Source: an uncultured bacterium (GTDB lineage: Bacteria; Verrucomicrobiota; Kiritimatiellia; RFP12; UBA1067). Taken from it: 37,574 nucleotides of DNA. The stretch covers positions 1 through 37,574 of the forward strand of contig CADCPA010000180.1 in the NCBI GenBank assembly GCA_902803135.1, given 5' to 3'. Each line of letters starts with the position of its first letter. The stretch's first letter is position 1. The position numbers and the translations under genes are program-made. Below, piece after piece: positions 24,029 to 31,495 of the stretch. Under the pieces are notes generated by a model. That model did no database searches, had not been told where the DNA came from, and saw only the letters and a list, made by a program, of their open reading frames with translations.

Positions 24029-24914
24029 TGAAGAATCCAAGATACCAGTTCACGACCGCCGGACCCCAGAAGGTCCAGATCACGGCGCCCAGCGCGAGAT
24101 ACGGACCGAACGGAATCGCCGTGCATCCGCCCAGTTTGGCCTTGCCGCGGAGAAGCAGCGCCAGGCCGATGAGCGCCCCGGAGAAGGAGGAGGCCACAAC
24201 GGTGAAGAGAACGGAGAGGGGCCCGAAAAAGCCGCCGACCGCCCCGAGGAAGTAGGGGTCGCCGTCTCCGAGCGCCTCGAGTTCGGGATCGTTCTTCCAC
24301 TTCCGCACGACCGACGTGCCCACCTTGCGGACGATCCACAGCGAGACAAAGCCGATCGCCTCGCCGCCGAGCGACCAGCAGAGCGCCGTCAGACGATCCT
24401 TCTCGCCTTGCAGTTCGGGCACGAGACAGCTCAGAATCGGACCCGCCGCCATCCCGACATAGAGCAGAAAGCTCGGGAAGAACGAGTTCTCGAGATCGAT
24501 GAACGCGAGCAGCATGAGCCAGGCGAGGATGAACCAGCTCGCCGGCACCATTCCAAGCGTGCGGCTGAGCTGAAGCCCGAGCATCGGCTCGCCGCCGAAG
24601 AAGAACGGCATGCCCCACTGCAGATAGGCCAGGAGGAAGAAGATGCCGCCCATCATCTCGACAATCGTGTAGCGCATGCTGATCGGCCGGTGGCAGTTTG
24701 CACAACGGCCGCGCAGAAAGGTCCAGCTGAGAATCGGGATGTTCTGGTACCAGCGGATGCGCGCATTGCAGTTCGGACAATGCGACGGCGGAAACGCGAT
24801 ATTCTCCCCGCGGGGAATGCGCCAGATGCACACGTTCAGGAAACTCGCGATGCACGCACCCATCGCAAACGCAAAACAGGCGAAAACGATGAAATAGTAG
24901 GTCATGCGGTCCAT
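24012..24914 (-). CDS. Prepilin peptidase / N-methyltransferase (type IV prepilin family)
   Basis: A 300-residue polytopic membrane protein. It opens with the prepilin peptidase pattern (ACIASFLNVCIWRIPRGE), has the zinc-type motif C46xxC49 and C71xxC74, and both catalytic aspartate regions, AFIDLENSFFPS and LGDGDPYFLGAVGG. The enzyme cleaves and N-methylates type IV pilins and type II secretion pseudopilins at the inner membrane. A second ATG lies three codons in. It follows the U32 gene by 4 nt, inside the long operon. No pilin or secretion ATPase gene is in the window, so the substrate system is elsewhere. Confidence 0.92.
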   Translation of the reverse strand: MDRMTYYFIVFACFAFAMGACIASFLNVCIWRIPRGENIAFPPSHCPNCNARIRWYQNIPILSWTFLRGRCANCHRPISMRYTIVEMMGGIFFLLAYLQWGMPFFFGGEPMLGLQLSRTLGMVPASWFILAWLMLLAFIDLENSFFPSFLLYVGMAAGPILSCLVPELQGEKDRLTALCWSLGGEAIGFVSLWIVRKVGTSVVRKWKNDPELEALGDGDPYFLGAVGGFFGPLSVLFTVVASSFSGALIGLALLLRGKAKLGGCTAIPFGPYLALGAVIWTFWGPAVVNWYLGFFNVPVS

Positions 24915-24918
24915 TTGC

Positions 24919-26166
24919 TCAATCCCTCACCTTCTCCATGAAGAAGACCTTGTCGCCCACGCGCACGCGGGGGCACGGGAACGTCGCCCAGGTTCCGCGC
25001 CCGGCGGAGGTCAGAATCTCGTCGTCGCGGCGGAGCGCGGCAATCGTCGTCTCGACGACGCCGGTGGTCGAGCCGTGGATCTGAACGGAATCGCCGACGG
25101 CCAGCGGATGGTCCTGTATCTGCACCTGCGCGATGCCGGCTTTGAGAAAGTAGTCGATGACGCGTCCGGAATAGCGCTTGACCGTCGTCGCCAGGGAATC
25201 CTCGCGGTCGGTGTACTGATCCGCCCCGGGACGTCCGAAAAACAGGCCCACGCCCAGCTCGCGGTGGAACACGGTACGGGTCTCCTCGACGAGGCGGTTC
25301 GCCAGTTCGGGCGTAAACGTTCCGTTCAGCACGGCGTCGAGCGCCGTCCGATAGGCCCGCACCACGCAATGGACGTATTCCGGCTTGCGTGCGCGCCCTT
25401 CGATCTTGAACGAGGCGACGCCCGAAGCGACGAGCCGGTCGAGGAACGGCAGCGAGCAGAGGTCCTTCGCCGAGAGGACCGTATGGGGCGTCACTTCGAA
25501 TTCGGCATCCGCGTCGTGAATCGGGTTGCCGTCCTTGTCCGAATAGCGGTCGACCGCCTTGATGAGGAAACGGCGGCGGCAGGGCTGGTGGCATTCGCCG
25601 CGGTTCGCGCTGCAGCCGTAGGCCTCATGGGAGAGGAGGCAGCGGCCCGACTCGGCAATGCACTGGGCCCCATGGACGAACACCTCGATTTCGACGCCGG
25701 CGTTCGCGACGATCTCGCGGGCCTCGGCGAGGGTGCATTCGCGGGCCAGGACCACGCGCGCCGCCCCCTGGGCCTTCATGAACTTCGCCGCGAGGGAGTT
25801 CGAGCAGCTCATCTGCGTCGACACGTGGAAGACGGCGCCCTGCTTTCTGCAGAGGGCGGCAACGCCCCAATCCGCGATGATGAAGGCGTCCACATACGGC
25901 TTCGCGAAGACGATCATCTCTTCGACAGCGGCCAATTCGCCCTCGAAAATGATCGAATTGAGCGTTAAATAGAGTTTCACGCCGCGTGCGCGGCAGCGGC
26001 GGGCGGCTTCGGGCAGCGTCTCGCAGGTGAAGTTCACGCCCGATCGGGCGCGCATGTTGAATCCGTCAAGGCCCAGGTAGACGGCATCGGCCCCCGCGTC
26101 GAGCGCCGCCTGGAGGCAGGTCATGTCGCCCGCAGGCGCAAGGAGTTCTGGTCTGTTTTTTCCCAT
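24919..26166 (-). CDS. U32-family protein, TrhP-like
   Basis: A 415-residue U32-family protein. It has PELLAPAGD near the N-terminus, GADAVYLGLDGFNMRA, and the Cys-rich block EVFVHGAQC, SGRCLLS and SANRGECHQPCRR, which supplies iron-sulfur ligands in characterised relatives. A C-terminal beta-barrel region (VGDSVQIHGSTTG) is present. E. coli TrhP (YegQ) of similar length hydroxylates the wobble uridine of some tRNAs with prephenate; other U32 members act in rRNA or ubiquinone hydroxylation. TrhP is my preferred assignment, at moderate certainty. The ATG at 26166 follows the -10 element closely and lacks a ribosome site. It is the first gene of the nine-gene run ending in obgE. Confidence 0.82.
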   Translation of the reverse strand: MGKNRPELLAPAGDMTCLQAALDAGADAVYLGLDGFNMRARSGVNFTCETLPEAARRCRARGVKLYLTLNSIIFEGELAAVEEMIVFAKPYVDAFIIADWGVAALCRKQGAVFHVSTQMSCSNSLAAKFMKAQGAARVVLARECTLAEAREIVANAGVEIEVFVHGAQCIAESGRCLLSHEAYGCSANRGECHQPCRRRFLIKAVDRYSDKDGNPIHDADAEFEVTPHTVLSAKDLCSLPFLDRLVASGVASFKIEGRARKPEYVHCVVRAYRTALDAVLNGTFTPELANRLVEETRTVFHRELGVGLFFGRPGADQYTDREDSLATTVKRYSGRVIDYFLKAGIAQVQIQDHPLAVGDSVQIHGSTTGVVETTIAALRRDDEILTSAGRGTWATFPCPRVRVGDKVFFMEKVRD

Positions 26167-26177
26167 TGAAGACTGAT

Positions 26178-26183
26178 AGTATA
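26178..26183 (-). promoter_or_regulatory. -10 element upstream of the U32 gene and the nine-gene run
   Basis: TATACT on the minus strand ends 11 nt before ATG 26166, so the predicted leader is only about five bases. The -35 side is weak (TGGAAA at 18 bp). This suggests another very short-leader transcript. Confidence 0.5.
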
Positions 26184-26277
26184 GCATAAGACGGGGGACG
26201 TTTTCCACCCGTTACTAGGCCGCCCGCACCCCGTCTCTTACAGAGTCGGCTCCTGTTGTCGTGAAATGCCGCCCCTC

Positions 26278-26312
26278 TTCACCGACCCACGACAACCATT
26301 CACGACTCACGC
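26278..26312. repeat. Short heptanucleotide array between the sugar transporter and the U32 gene
   Basis: Five units in 7-nt register with forms such as TTCACCG, TTCACGA and CTCACGC. A partly complementary segment (TTGTCGTGAA) lies at about 26256-26265. The remaining 26184-26277 shows no gene or clear signal. Confidence 0.55.
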
Positions 26313-26327
26313 CGAGCTCTTGACTGA

Positions 26328-26361
26328 CAAGGGCCGATGCACGCACGTGCACCGGCCCTTG
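26328..26361. terminator. Long hairpin after the sugar transporter gene
   Basis: A 15-bp stem with one mismatch (CAAGGGCCG, then TGCAC) closes a 4-nt loop, 26 nt past the transporter stop. No U-run follows on the minus strand, so it is either a weak terminator or a 3'-end RNA stabiliser. Confidence 0.45.
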
Positions 26362-26387
26362 GAACCAAGACTTTTACGTCAACGCGC

Positions 26388-27761
26388 TCAGTCGACCTTG
26401 AAGTCCTTCGAGACCTTCGAGAAGAAGGCCGAATAGACGAACATGTACGCCAGGCCGAAGACCGGCACGAGGTAGGCGACCATGAACGCCTTCGTGAACT
26501 TGGCCGCGTCGATCACCGCGCCCGCCGCGTCGCGCGAACCGGTCGCCAGATTGTCCGCAATGCCGTTCTGGATGAGCGGCAGGATGCCGCCGCCGACGAC
26601 CATGACCATGAAGAGGCCCGAGGCCGCCGCCGTGTACTTGCCGAGCTTCTCCGTGGCGAGGTTGAACGTGCTCGGCCACATGATCGAGGTGCAGAGGCCG
26701 CAGAGCGCGAACAGGAGCGCCGTCAGCGGCACTTCCGCCATCACGAAAGTCTTGCCCGTGAACACCGGCATCTTCGTCGCCACTTCCGTCAGCTGCGTGC
26801 CGACGACGATCAGGACGATCGCCGTGAGCGTCGTGACGATCATCATGAGACGGGAGGAAACCTTGCCGCCGATGAACGCACCGACCGTACGGCCGACGAG
26901 CATCAGCAGCCAATAGGTTCCCGCCACCATGCCCGCCGTGGCGGCCGGGTTCGCGGCGCCGAGCTTGGCCAGCGAGCCGCCCTGCGGCGAGAGCCAGAAC
27001 ACCATCGTGCCGGGGATGCCGACTTCGACGCCGACGTACATGAAGATCGCGATCACGCCGAGGAGGCAGTGGCGATACTTAAGCGGAGCGAGCACGGGGA
27101 TGTCTTCCTTCGTGTCCGTCGCTTCCGGGTTCTCGATCTTGATGAACTGGAGGATGATGAACGCGAGCGCGAAGACCGCGAGCGCGATGTACATCACGAG
27201 GTTGACGTCGGCGACCTTCGACTCCTTCGTCACCTGGCCGACCAGTGCGCCGACGAGCATCGGGGTCGCCGTGCCGCACATCGAGTTGAACGTCGTGCCG
27301 ATGAGGTTCAGCTGGTTGCCCTTGTTGCCGCCGCCGCCGAGGAGGTTCAGCATCGGGTTGACGACCATGTTGAGCATGCACACCGAGAAGCCGCACACGA
27401 AGGCGCCGAGCAGGTACACGCAGAACGGCTTGACCGCATTGCCGTCGGCCGCGGCCGGCACGAGACCGGAGATGTACTGGATCGCCACGCCCACGAAGCC
27501 CGTCGCAATGGCGATGAGCGCCGTCTTCTTGTAGCCGAGCTTCGTCAGCATCTTGCCAGCCGGAATGCCCATGAACAGGTAGGCGGCGAAGTTCATCATG
27601 TTGCCCATCATGCCGAGCATGTTGGAACCGTCGATCCCCTTCTGCAACACCCAGACCTGGCCCATCGGGGCCGCGAGGTTCGTGACGAATGAGATCATGC
27701 CGTAGAGGGCGAACATCGTAAAGACGGCCACCCAGTTCAGGCTCTTCTTTTCTTCTGCCAT
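26388..27761 (-). CDS. MFS sugar transporter (FHS / FucP-like)
   Basis: A 457-residue integral membrane protein with about twelve hydrophobic segments. The stretch NPMLNLLGGGG followed by NQLNLIGTTFNSMCGTATP fits the fucose-galactose-hexose:H+ symporter subfamily, as does the early PAGKMLTKLGYKK loop. Such symporters import a hexose with protons across the inner membrane. The gene starts 60 nt after galK with an AAAGGA site, so the two are probably co-transcribed and galactose is the expected substrate. That is an inference from context; fucose, glucose or another hexose is possible. Confidence 0.85.
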   Translation of the reverse strand: MAEEKKSLNWVAVFTMFALYGMISFVTNLAAPMGQVWVLQKGIDGSNMLGMMGNMMNFAAYLFMGIPAGKMLTKLGYKKTALIAIATGFVGVAIQYISGLVPAAADGNAVKPFCVYLLGAFVCGFSVCMLNMVVNPMLNLLGGGGNKGNQLNLIGTTFNSMCGTATPMLVGALVGQVTKESKVADVNLVMYIALAVFALAFIILQFIKIENPEATDTKEDIPVLAPLKYRHCLLGVIAIFMYVGVEVGIPGTMVFWLSPQGGSLAKLGAANPAATAGMVAGTYWLLMLVGRTVGAFIGGKVSSRLMMIVTTLTAIVLIVVGTQLTEVATKMPVFTGKTFVMAEVPLTALLFALCGLCTSIMWPSTFNLATEKLGKYTAAASGLFMVMVVGGGILPLIQNGIADNLATGSRDAAGAVIDAAKFTKAFMVAYLVPVFGLAYMFVYSAFFSKVSKDFKVD

Positions 27762-27821
27762 TTTGTTTATCCTTTAGTTGACTTGATTAAAACTTGGAAC
27801 TGCCGTGCCGGACGCCGCCTC

Positions 27822-28997
27822 TCAGACGAGGTGCGCGCCGGCGCTTGGCTTGATGAGCGCGCAGGTCGGCTCGTCGCCATAGGCCGTCTTGTAGGCCGCC
27901 GTGATCGCCGCCGCGATCTTGTCCGCCGCCTCGGGCTTGACGAGCAGGCAGCAGCTGCCGCCGAAACCGCCGCCGGAGAGACGGGCGCCGAGCACTTCGG
28001 GGATCGCCTTGGCGGCGTCCACGATCGTGTCGAGCTCTTCGCAGGAGTTCTCGAACCAGTTGCGGCTGGACTCGTGCGAATCGAACATCAGCGAACCGAA
28101 CGCCGCGAGGTCGCCCTTTTCGAGGAGCGCCGCGCCGTTGACCACGCGCTCGTCTTCGCCGATCGGGTGGATCGCGCGCTTGGCCGTCGTCTCGGAAAGG
28201 CCGCCACGGTAGAGAATCCACTCGGCGCAGGAGACATCGCGCAAATGGGTGACAGGGTGCTTGAGGACGCCAGCAAAATACTTGGCGGCGTCTTCACAGG
28301 CCTGCCGGCGGCTGGCGTAGGCGCCGTCCACGAGCGCGTGCTTGGCGTTGGACTTCACCATCATGAACGCGACCGTCGGACCGAGGTCGACGTTCTCGAA
28401 CTGGCAGTAGCGGAAATCGCTCTTCACGAGCGAGCCTTCCTTGCCGTAGAGCGAGGAGGCCTGGTCGAGCAGACCGCACGGACAGCCGGCGAACGTGTGC
28501 TCCGCCTTCTGGCCGATCTTCGCCAACGTCGTCTTGTCCTTCTCGATGCCGTAGAGCGCCGCCAGGGCCAGCACCGTGGCCATCTCGAGCGCCGCGGAGG
28601 AGCTCAGGCCCGCGCCAAGCGGGATGTTGCCGCCGAACACCGCCTTGAAGCCCTTGCCGGCCTTGGCCGGTTCGCCGTCGAACAGCCAGTTGAACGTGCC
28701 GAGCGGGTAGTTCGCCCACGTCGCACCCGTCTCGACCTTCTTCACGTCGGCGAGCTTGCACGTGTACGTCTCGTTCATGTCGAGCGCGACGAGCGTGACC
28801 GTGTCGTCGGCCGCAGCCGACACCGCAAAGAACGTACCCTTGTCGATGGCCGCCGAGAAGACGTAGCCTTCGTTGTAGTCGGTGTGGTTGCCCAGCACCT
28901 CGATGCGACCCGGCGCATAGGCGACCTTCTCCGGCTTCCCGCCGAACTTCGCGGCGAAAGCAGCCAGCACCTTGTCATAGACGTCCTGATTCTGCAT
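27822..28997 (-). CDS. galK: Galactokinase
   Basis: GalK phosphorylates galactose at C1, the first step of the Leloir pathway. The 391-residue GHMP-family kinase shows APGRIEVLGNHTDYNEG near the N-terminus, the phosphate loop PLGAGLSSSAALE, the catalytic-Asp segment GLLDQASSLYG and the C-terminal GARLSGGGFGGSC. The N-terminal signature has Asn in place of the usual Glu (GNHTDYN instead of GEHTDYN), a variant known in some anaerobes. AAGGAG lies 10 nt before the ATG and a strong promoter lies upstream. It is followed by the transporter; galT and galE are not in the window. Confidence 0.93.
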   Translation of the reverse strand: MQNQDVYDKVLAAFAAKFGGKPEKVAYAPGRIEVLGNHTDYNEGYVFSAAIDKGTFFAVSAAADDTVTLVALDMNETYTCKLADVKKVETGATWANYPLGTFNWLFDGEPAKAGKGFKAVFGGNIPLGAGLSSSAALEMATVLALAALYGIEKDKTTLAKIGQKAEHTFAGCPCGLLDQASSLYGKEGSLVKSDFRYCQFENVDLGPTVAFMMVKSNAKHALVDGAYASRRQACEDAAKYFAGVLKHPVTHLRDVSCAEWILYRGGLSETTAKRAIHPIGEDERVVNGAALLEKGDLAAFGSLMFDSHESSRNWFENSCEELDTIVDAAKAIPEVLGARLSGGGFGGSCCLLVKPEAADKIAAAITAAYKTAYGDEPTCALIKPSAGAHLV

Positions 28998-29050
28998 GCT
29001 AAATGAACTCCTTGTTCGGGATTGACCTTATTCGGGTTATGCAACTTAAG

Positions 29051-29079
29051 ATTATCTACTATCCCTGCCTGGATGTCAA
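29051..29079 (-). promoter_or_regulatory. Promoter of galK and the sugar transporter
   Basis: A perfect TTGACA at 29074-29079, 17 bp and GATAAT at 29051-29056 on the minus strand form the best -35/-10 pair in the window. Downstream, between promoter and ribosome site, TTCGGG occurs twice about 17 bp apart as a direct repeat, which may be a regulator site. Confidence 0.85.
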
Positions 29080-29099
29080 GCGGAATCAAAGCCAAGTGC

Positions 29100-29933
29100 T
29101 CATTGCGCCGCTTCCCACACCACGCCCTGGAGGCGGAGGGCGAACCGGCGGATGCCGTTGAAGCGCGTGTCGACCTTCGACCAGTCCGCATCGTTGCGGC
29201 AGTCGCGCAGATAGCTCGCGACGGCGACGACCCGGCCCTGGGCGTCGAGCACGGGGCTGCCGCTGTTGCCGGCGGTAAACGTCGCGTCGATTTCGATTTC
29301 CATCGGCCCCACCCCGACGATATGGCCCGCCAGTTGCGTGATCACGCCCCGGCCGTCGCTGTTGCCGAGCACGGTTATGCGCTCGCCCACGTCGGGAAGG
29401 CCTTCGCGCAGTTCGAGCCCCGGCAGGTCGGCCGACACGGCGAAGCGCGCAAAGTCGACGTCGTGCGCATACTCGCGCGCGCCGAGCGCGAGCTTCGTGC
29501 CGTCGAGCATCGTCGCCTTGACATACGGCCGGTTCCGCACCACGTGCGCGTTCGTATAGAGCCAGGTGCGTGCGCCCTCGCGCACGAGAAAGCCCGTCCC
29601 GACATGTTCCCCCGTCGCAATGACGGCCAGCTTGTTCTTCGCCGCGGCGAACGCGTCGGGGCGGCGCGGACGCGCGGTCGGCGGCGGCGCAACCGGTCGG
29701 CTCGCCGCGTCCTGCGGCTTCCGCGCGTTCTTCCCGCCGCCCCAGTCGAGGCGGATGCCGAAGAGAATGTTCGAGAGCGACGAGCTGAAGTCCGCGGAAA
29801 CGGACGGACGCATCGGCGGCCAGGTGCTCGGCGTGCCATCCGCCTTGCGGAACACCGAAGACGGGTTCACCGCGCCGACCGCCGCAGAGGCGCCGATCAA
29901 CGCGGTGAACAGCACTGTCAGGGGGATCTTCAC
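29100..29933 (-). CDS. Secreted trypsin-like (S1/HtrA-type) serine protease
   Basis: A 277-residue exported protein. Its start is GTG 29933, which overlaps the stop of the preceding gene in GTGA, so translation is coupled. A signal peptide (MKIPLTVLFTALIGASAAVGA) is followed by a Pro-rich linker and a trypsin-fold domain with His130 (LYTNAHVV), Asp160 (HDVDFARF) and Ser224 (TAGNSGSPV). No PDZ domain follows, unlike DegP or DegQ. It probably acts in the periplasm or outside the cell; the substrate is unknown. A long frame upstream covers the end of the oxidoreductase gene and is not coding here. Confidence 0.85.
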   Translation of the reverse strand: MKIPLTVLFTALIGASAAVGAVNPSSVFRKADGTPSTWPPMRPSVSADFSSSLSNILFGIRLDWGGGKNARKPQDAASRPVAPPPTARPRRPDAFAAAKNKLAVIATGEHVGTGFLVREGARTWLYTNAHVVRNRPYVKATMLDGTKLALGAREYAHDVDFARFAVSADLPGLELREGLPDVGERITVLGNSDGRGVITQLAGHIVGVGPMEIEIDATFTAGNSGSPVLDAQGRVVAVASYLRDCRNDADWSKVDTRFNGIRRFALRLQGVVWEAAQ

Positions 29934-31393
29934 GCCTGGGCGGCCGACGCAGGGGCCGCAGGAGCCGGGGCCGGGGCCGCGGGAGCCGGAGCGGGGGCGG
30001 CTGCGGGACGCGGCGGCACCTTGAAGTCCTCGGGCTTGAAGTAGTGCGTCTGGTGCGAGTCGGCCGATGCGTTCGCGGCGAGCACCGCGACGGCGCTCTC
30101 GTACGCGAGCTCGGCCGGGCAGTTGAGCTTCTCGCCGTGGCGGCAGGCCGCGAAGAAGTTCTCGAGGTGCGGCATGTGGGCCGGCTTGTTCAGCGCGATG
30201 CCGAGCGGGTTGCCGTTCGCCAGCTCCGTGATGCGCGTGTCGACCACGATGTCCTTCGAGACGTCCTTCTTGAGCTTGTCGTCGGCGGCGGGCAGAATCC
30301 AGCCCTTGTCGATGAACGCCCGCCACTCGTCGTCCTTCCACGGGTTGATCGAGTTGCCGAGGTCGCGCTGCACGGTGTTGCCGCGCGCGGAGATCTCCGC
30401 AATCGTCAGAGCGGCCTTTTCGCCCATGAACTGCTCGTAGAAGCCGCCGCGGGCGTTGGAGGACATCACCTGGTAGTACGCCTCGTTCTTCGTGCCGTCG
30501 GGCAGCGTGAACTCGTAGATGCACATCACGCGGTCGTAGGCTTCACGCGCCGGCTTGAAGGCGTCCTTGCCGCCGATCGCCGTCACGCTGGAGGGCGGCA
30601 CGCCCCACGCCCAGATGAAGAGGTCGATCTGGTGCGAACCGAGGTCCACCATCGAGCCGCCGCCGTACTTGTAGAACCAGCGCCAGTTGAGGTACTGCTC
30701 GGCGTTCGTGTAGCCGTACTTGTCGAGCACCTCCTGCTTCGGCGGCTTCTTGTACGTGGTGAACGGCAGGAGCGAACGGTTCCACTGCGCATAGGCGTTG
30801 GTGATGCGGCCGAGCATGTTCGGCACGACCGTCTCGAAGCAGTGGCGGTAGCGCGGATTCGAACGGCGCTGGTGGCCGATCTGGAGCAGCTTGCCCGTCT
30901 CCTGCGCGACGCGGCACATTTCGGCGGCGAGCTCAAGGCGGTTGGACATTTCCTTTTCGCAGTACACGTGCTTGCCGGCGCGGAGGCACGCGCACGTATG
31001 CTCGCAGTGCATCCAGTCCGGCGTCGCGATCACGACGGCGTCGATGTTCTTGTCTTCCTTCTCCAGCATTTCCCGGTAGTCTTCATAGCACGCCACATCG
31101 TGGCCGTAGCTCTTGAAGAAGGCCTTCGCCTGCTGGCACTGGAGCTTCCAGATGTCGCACACGGCGCGCACGCGCACGCCGGGAATGCGCACGATCGACT
31201 TGGAGAGGACGCGCGCCTCGGCGCCGAAGCCGATGAGCGCGATGTTGATCTGGTCGTCCTTCGGACCCAAGAGGCTCTTGCCGTCGTCCTCCACCTTCCA
31301 GTTGTGGTCTTCGGCATGGAGGATGTTGAAGCTCGGCAGAAACGCCCCCGCCGCCGCCGCACCCGTAACAAACGTTCTCCTGTTCATTTCCAT
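29930..31393 (-). CDS. Tat-exported Gfo/Idh/MocA-family oxidoreductase
   Basis: A 487-residue NAD(P)-dependent sugar-oxidoreductase-like protein. The N-terminus MEMNRRTFVTGAAAAGAF is a twin-arginine signal, so the protein is exported folded with its cofactor. The Rossmann part has IALIGFGAEARVLSK, VVIATPDWMH and GKHVYCEKEMS, where the usual EKP is EKE. The C-terminal domain has GGGSMVDLGSHQIDLFIWA. The last about 30 residues are an Ala/Pro tail. Relatives act on sugars, inositols or glycosides; the substrate is not evident. AGAGGA precedes the chosen ATG; a second ATG two codons later is also possible. It sits between ETF-QO and the protease. Confidence 0.88.
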   Translation of the reverse strand: MEMNRRTFVTGAAAAGAFLPSFNILHAEDHNWKVEDDGKSLLGPKDDQINIALIGFGAEARVLSKSIVRIPGVRVRAVCDIWKLQCQQAKAFFKSYGHDVACYEDYREMLEKEDKNIDAVVIATPDWMHCEHTCACLRAGKHVYCEKEMSNRLELAAEMCRVAQETGKLLQIGHQRRSNPRYRHCFETVVPNMLGRITNAYAQWNRSLLPFTTYKKPPKQEVLDKYGYTNAEQYLNWRWFYKYGGGSMVDLGSHQIDLFIWAWGVPPSSVTAIGGKDAFKPAREAYDRVMCIYEFTLPDGTKNEAYYQVMSSNARGGFYEQFMGEKAALTIAEISARGNTVQRDLGNSINPWKDDEWRAFIDKGWILPAADDKLKKDVSKDIVVDTRITELANGNPLGIALNKPAHMPHLENFFAACRHGEKLNCPAELAYESAVAVLAANASADSHQTHYFKPEDFKVPPRPAAAPAPAPAAPAPAPAAPASAAQA

Positions 31394-31457
31394 TGTCTTT
31401 TCCTCTCTTCTCTTAAACTCTCTGCAATCGCGACGGGAATCCGACGCCCGCCGATCT

Positions 31458-31492
31458 CCCAACTCACAACTCTCAACTCACAACTCACAACT
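31458..31492. repeat. Heptanucleotide array after the etfQO stop codon
   Basis: Five exact 7-nt units, three of them CACAACT and the others CCCAACT and CTCAACT (plus strand). The array lies directly between the etfQO stop and the leader of the oxidoreductase gene, inside what otherwise looks like one operon. Confidence 0.85.
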
Positions 31493-31495
31493 TCC

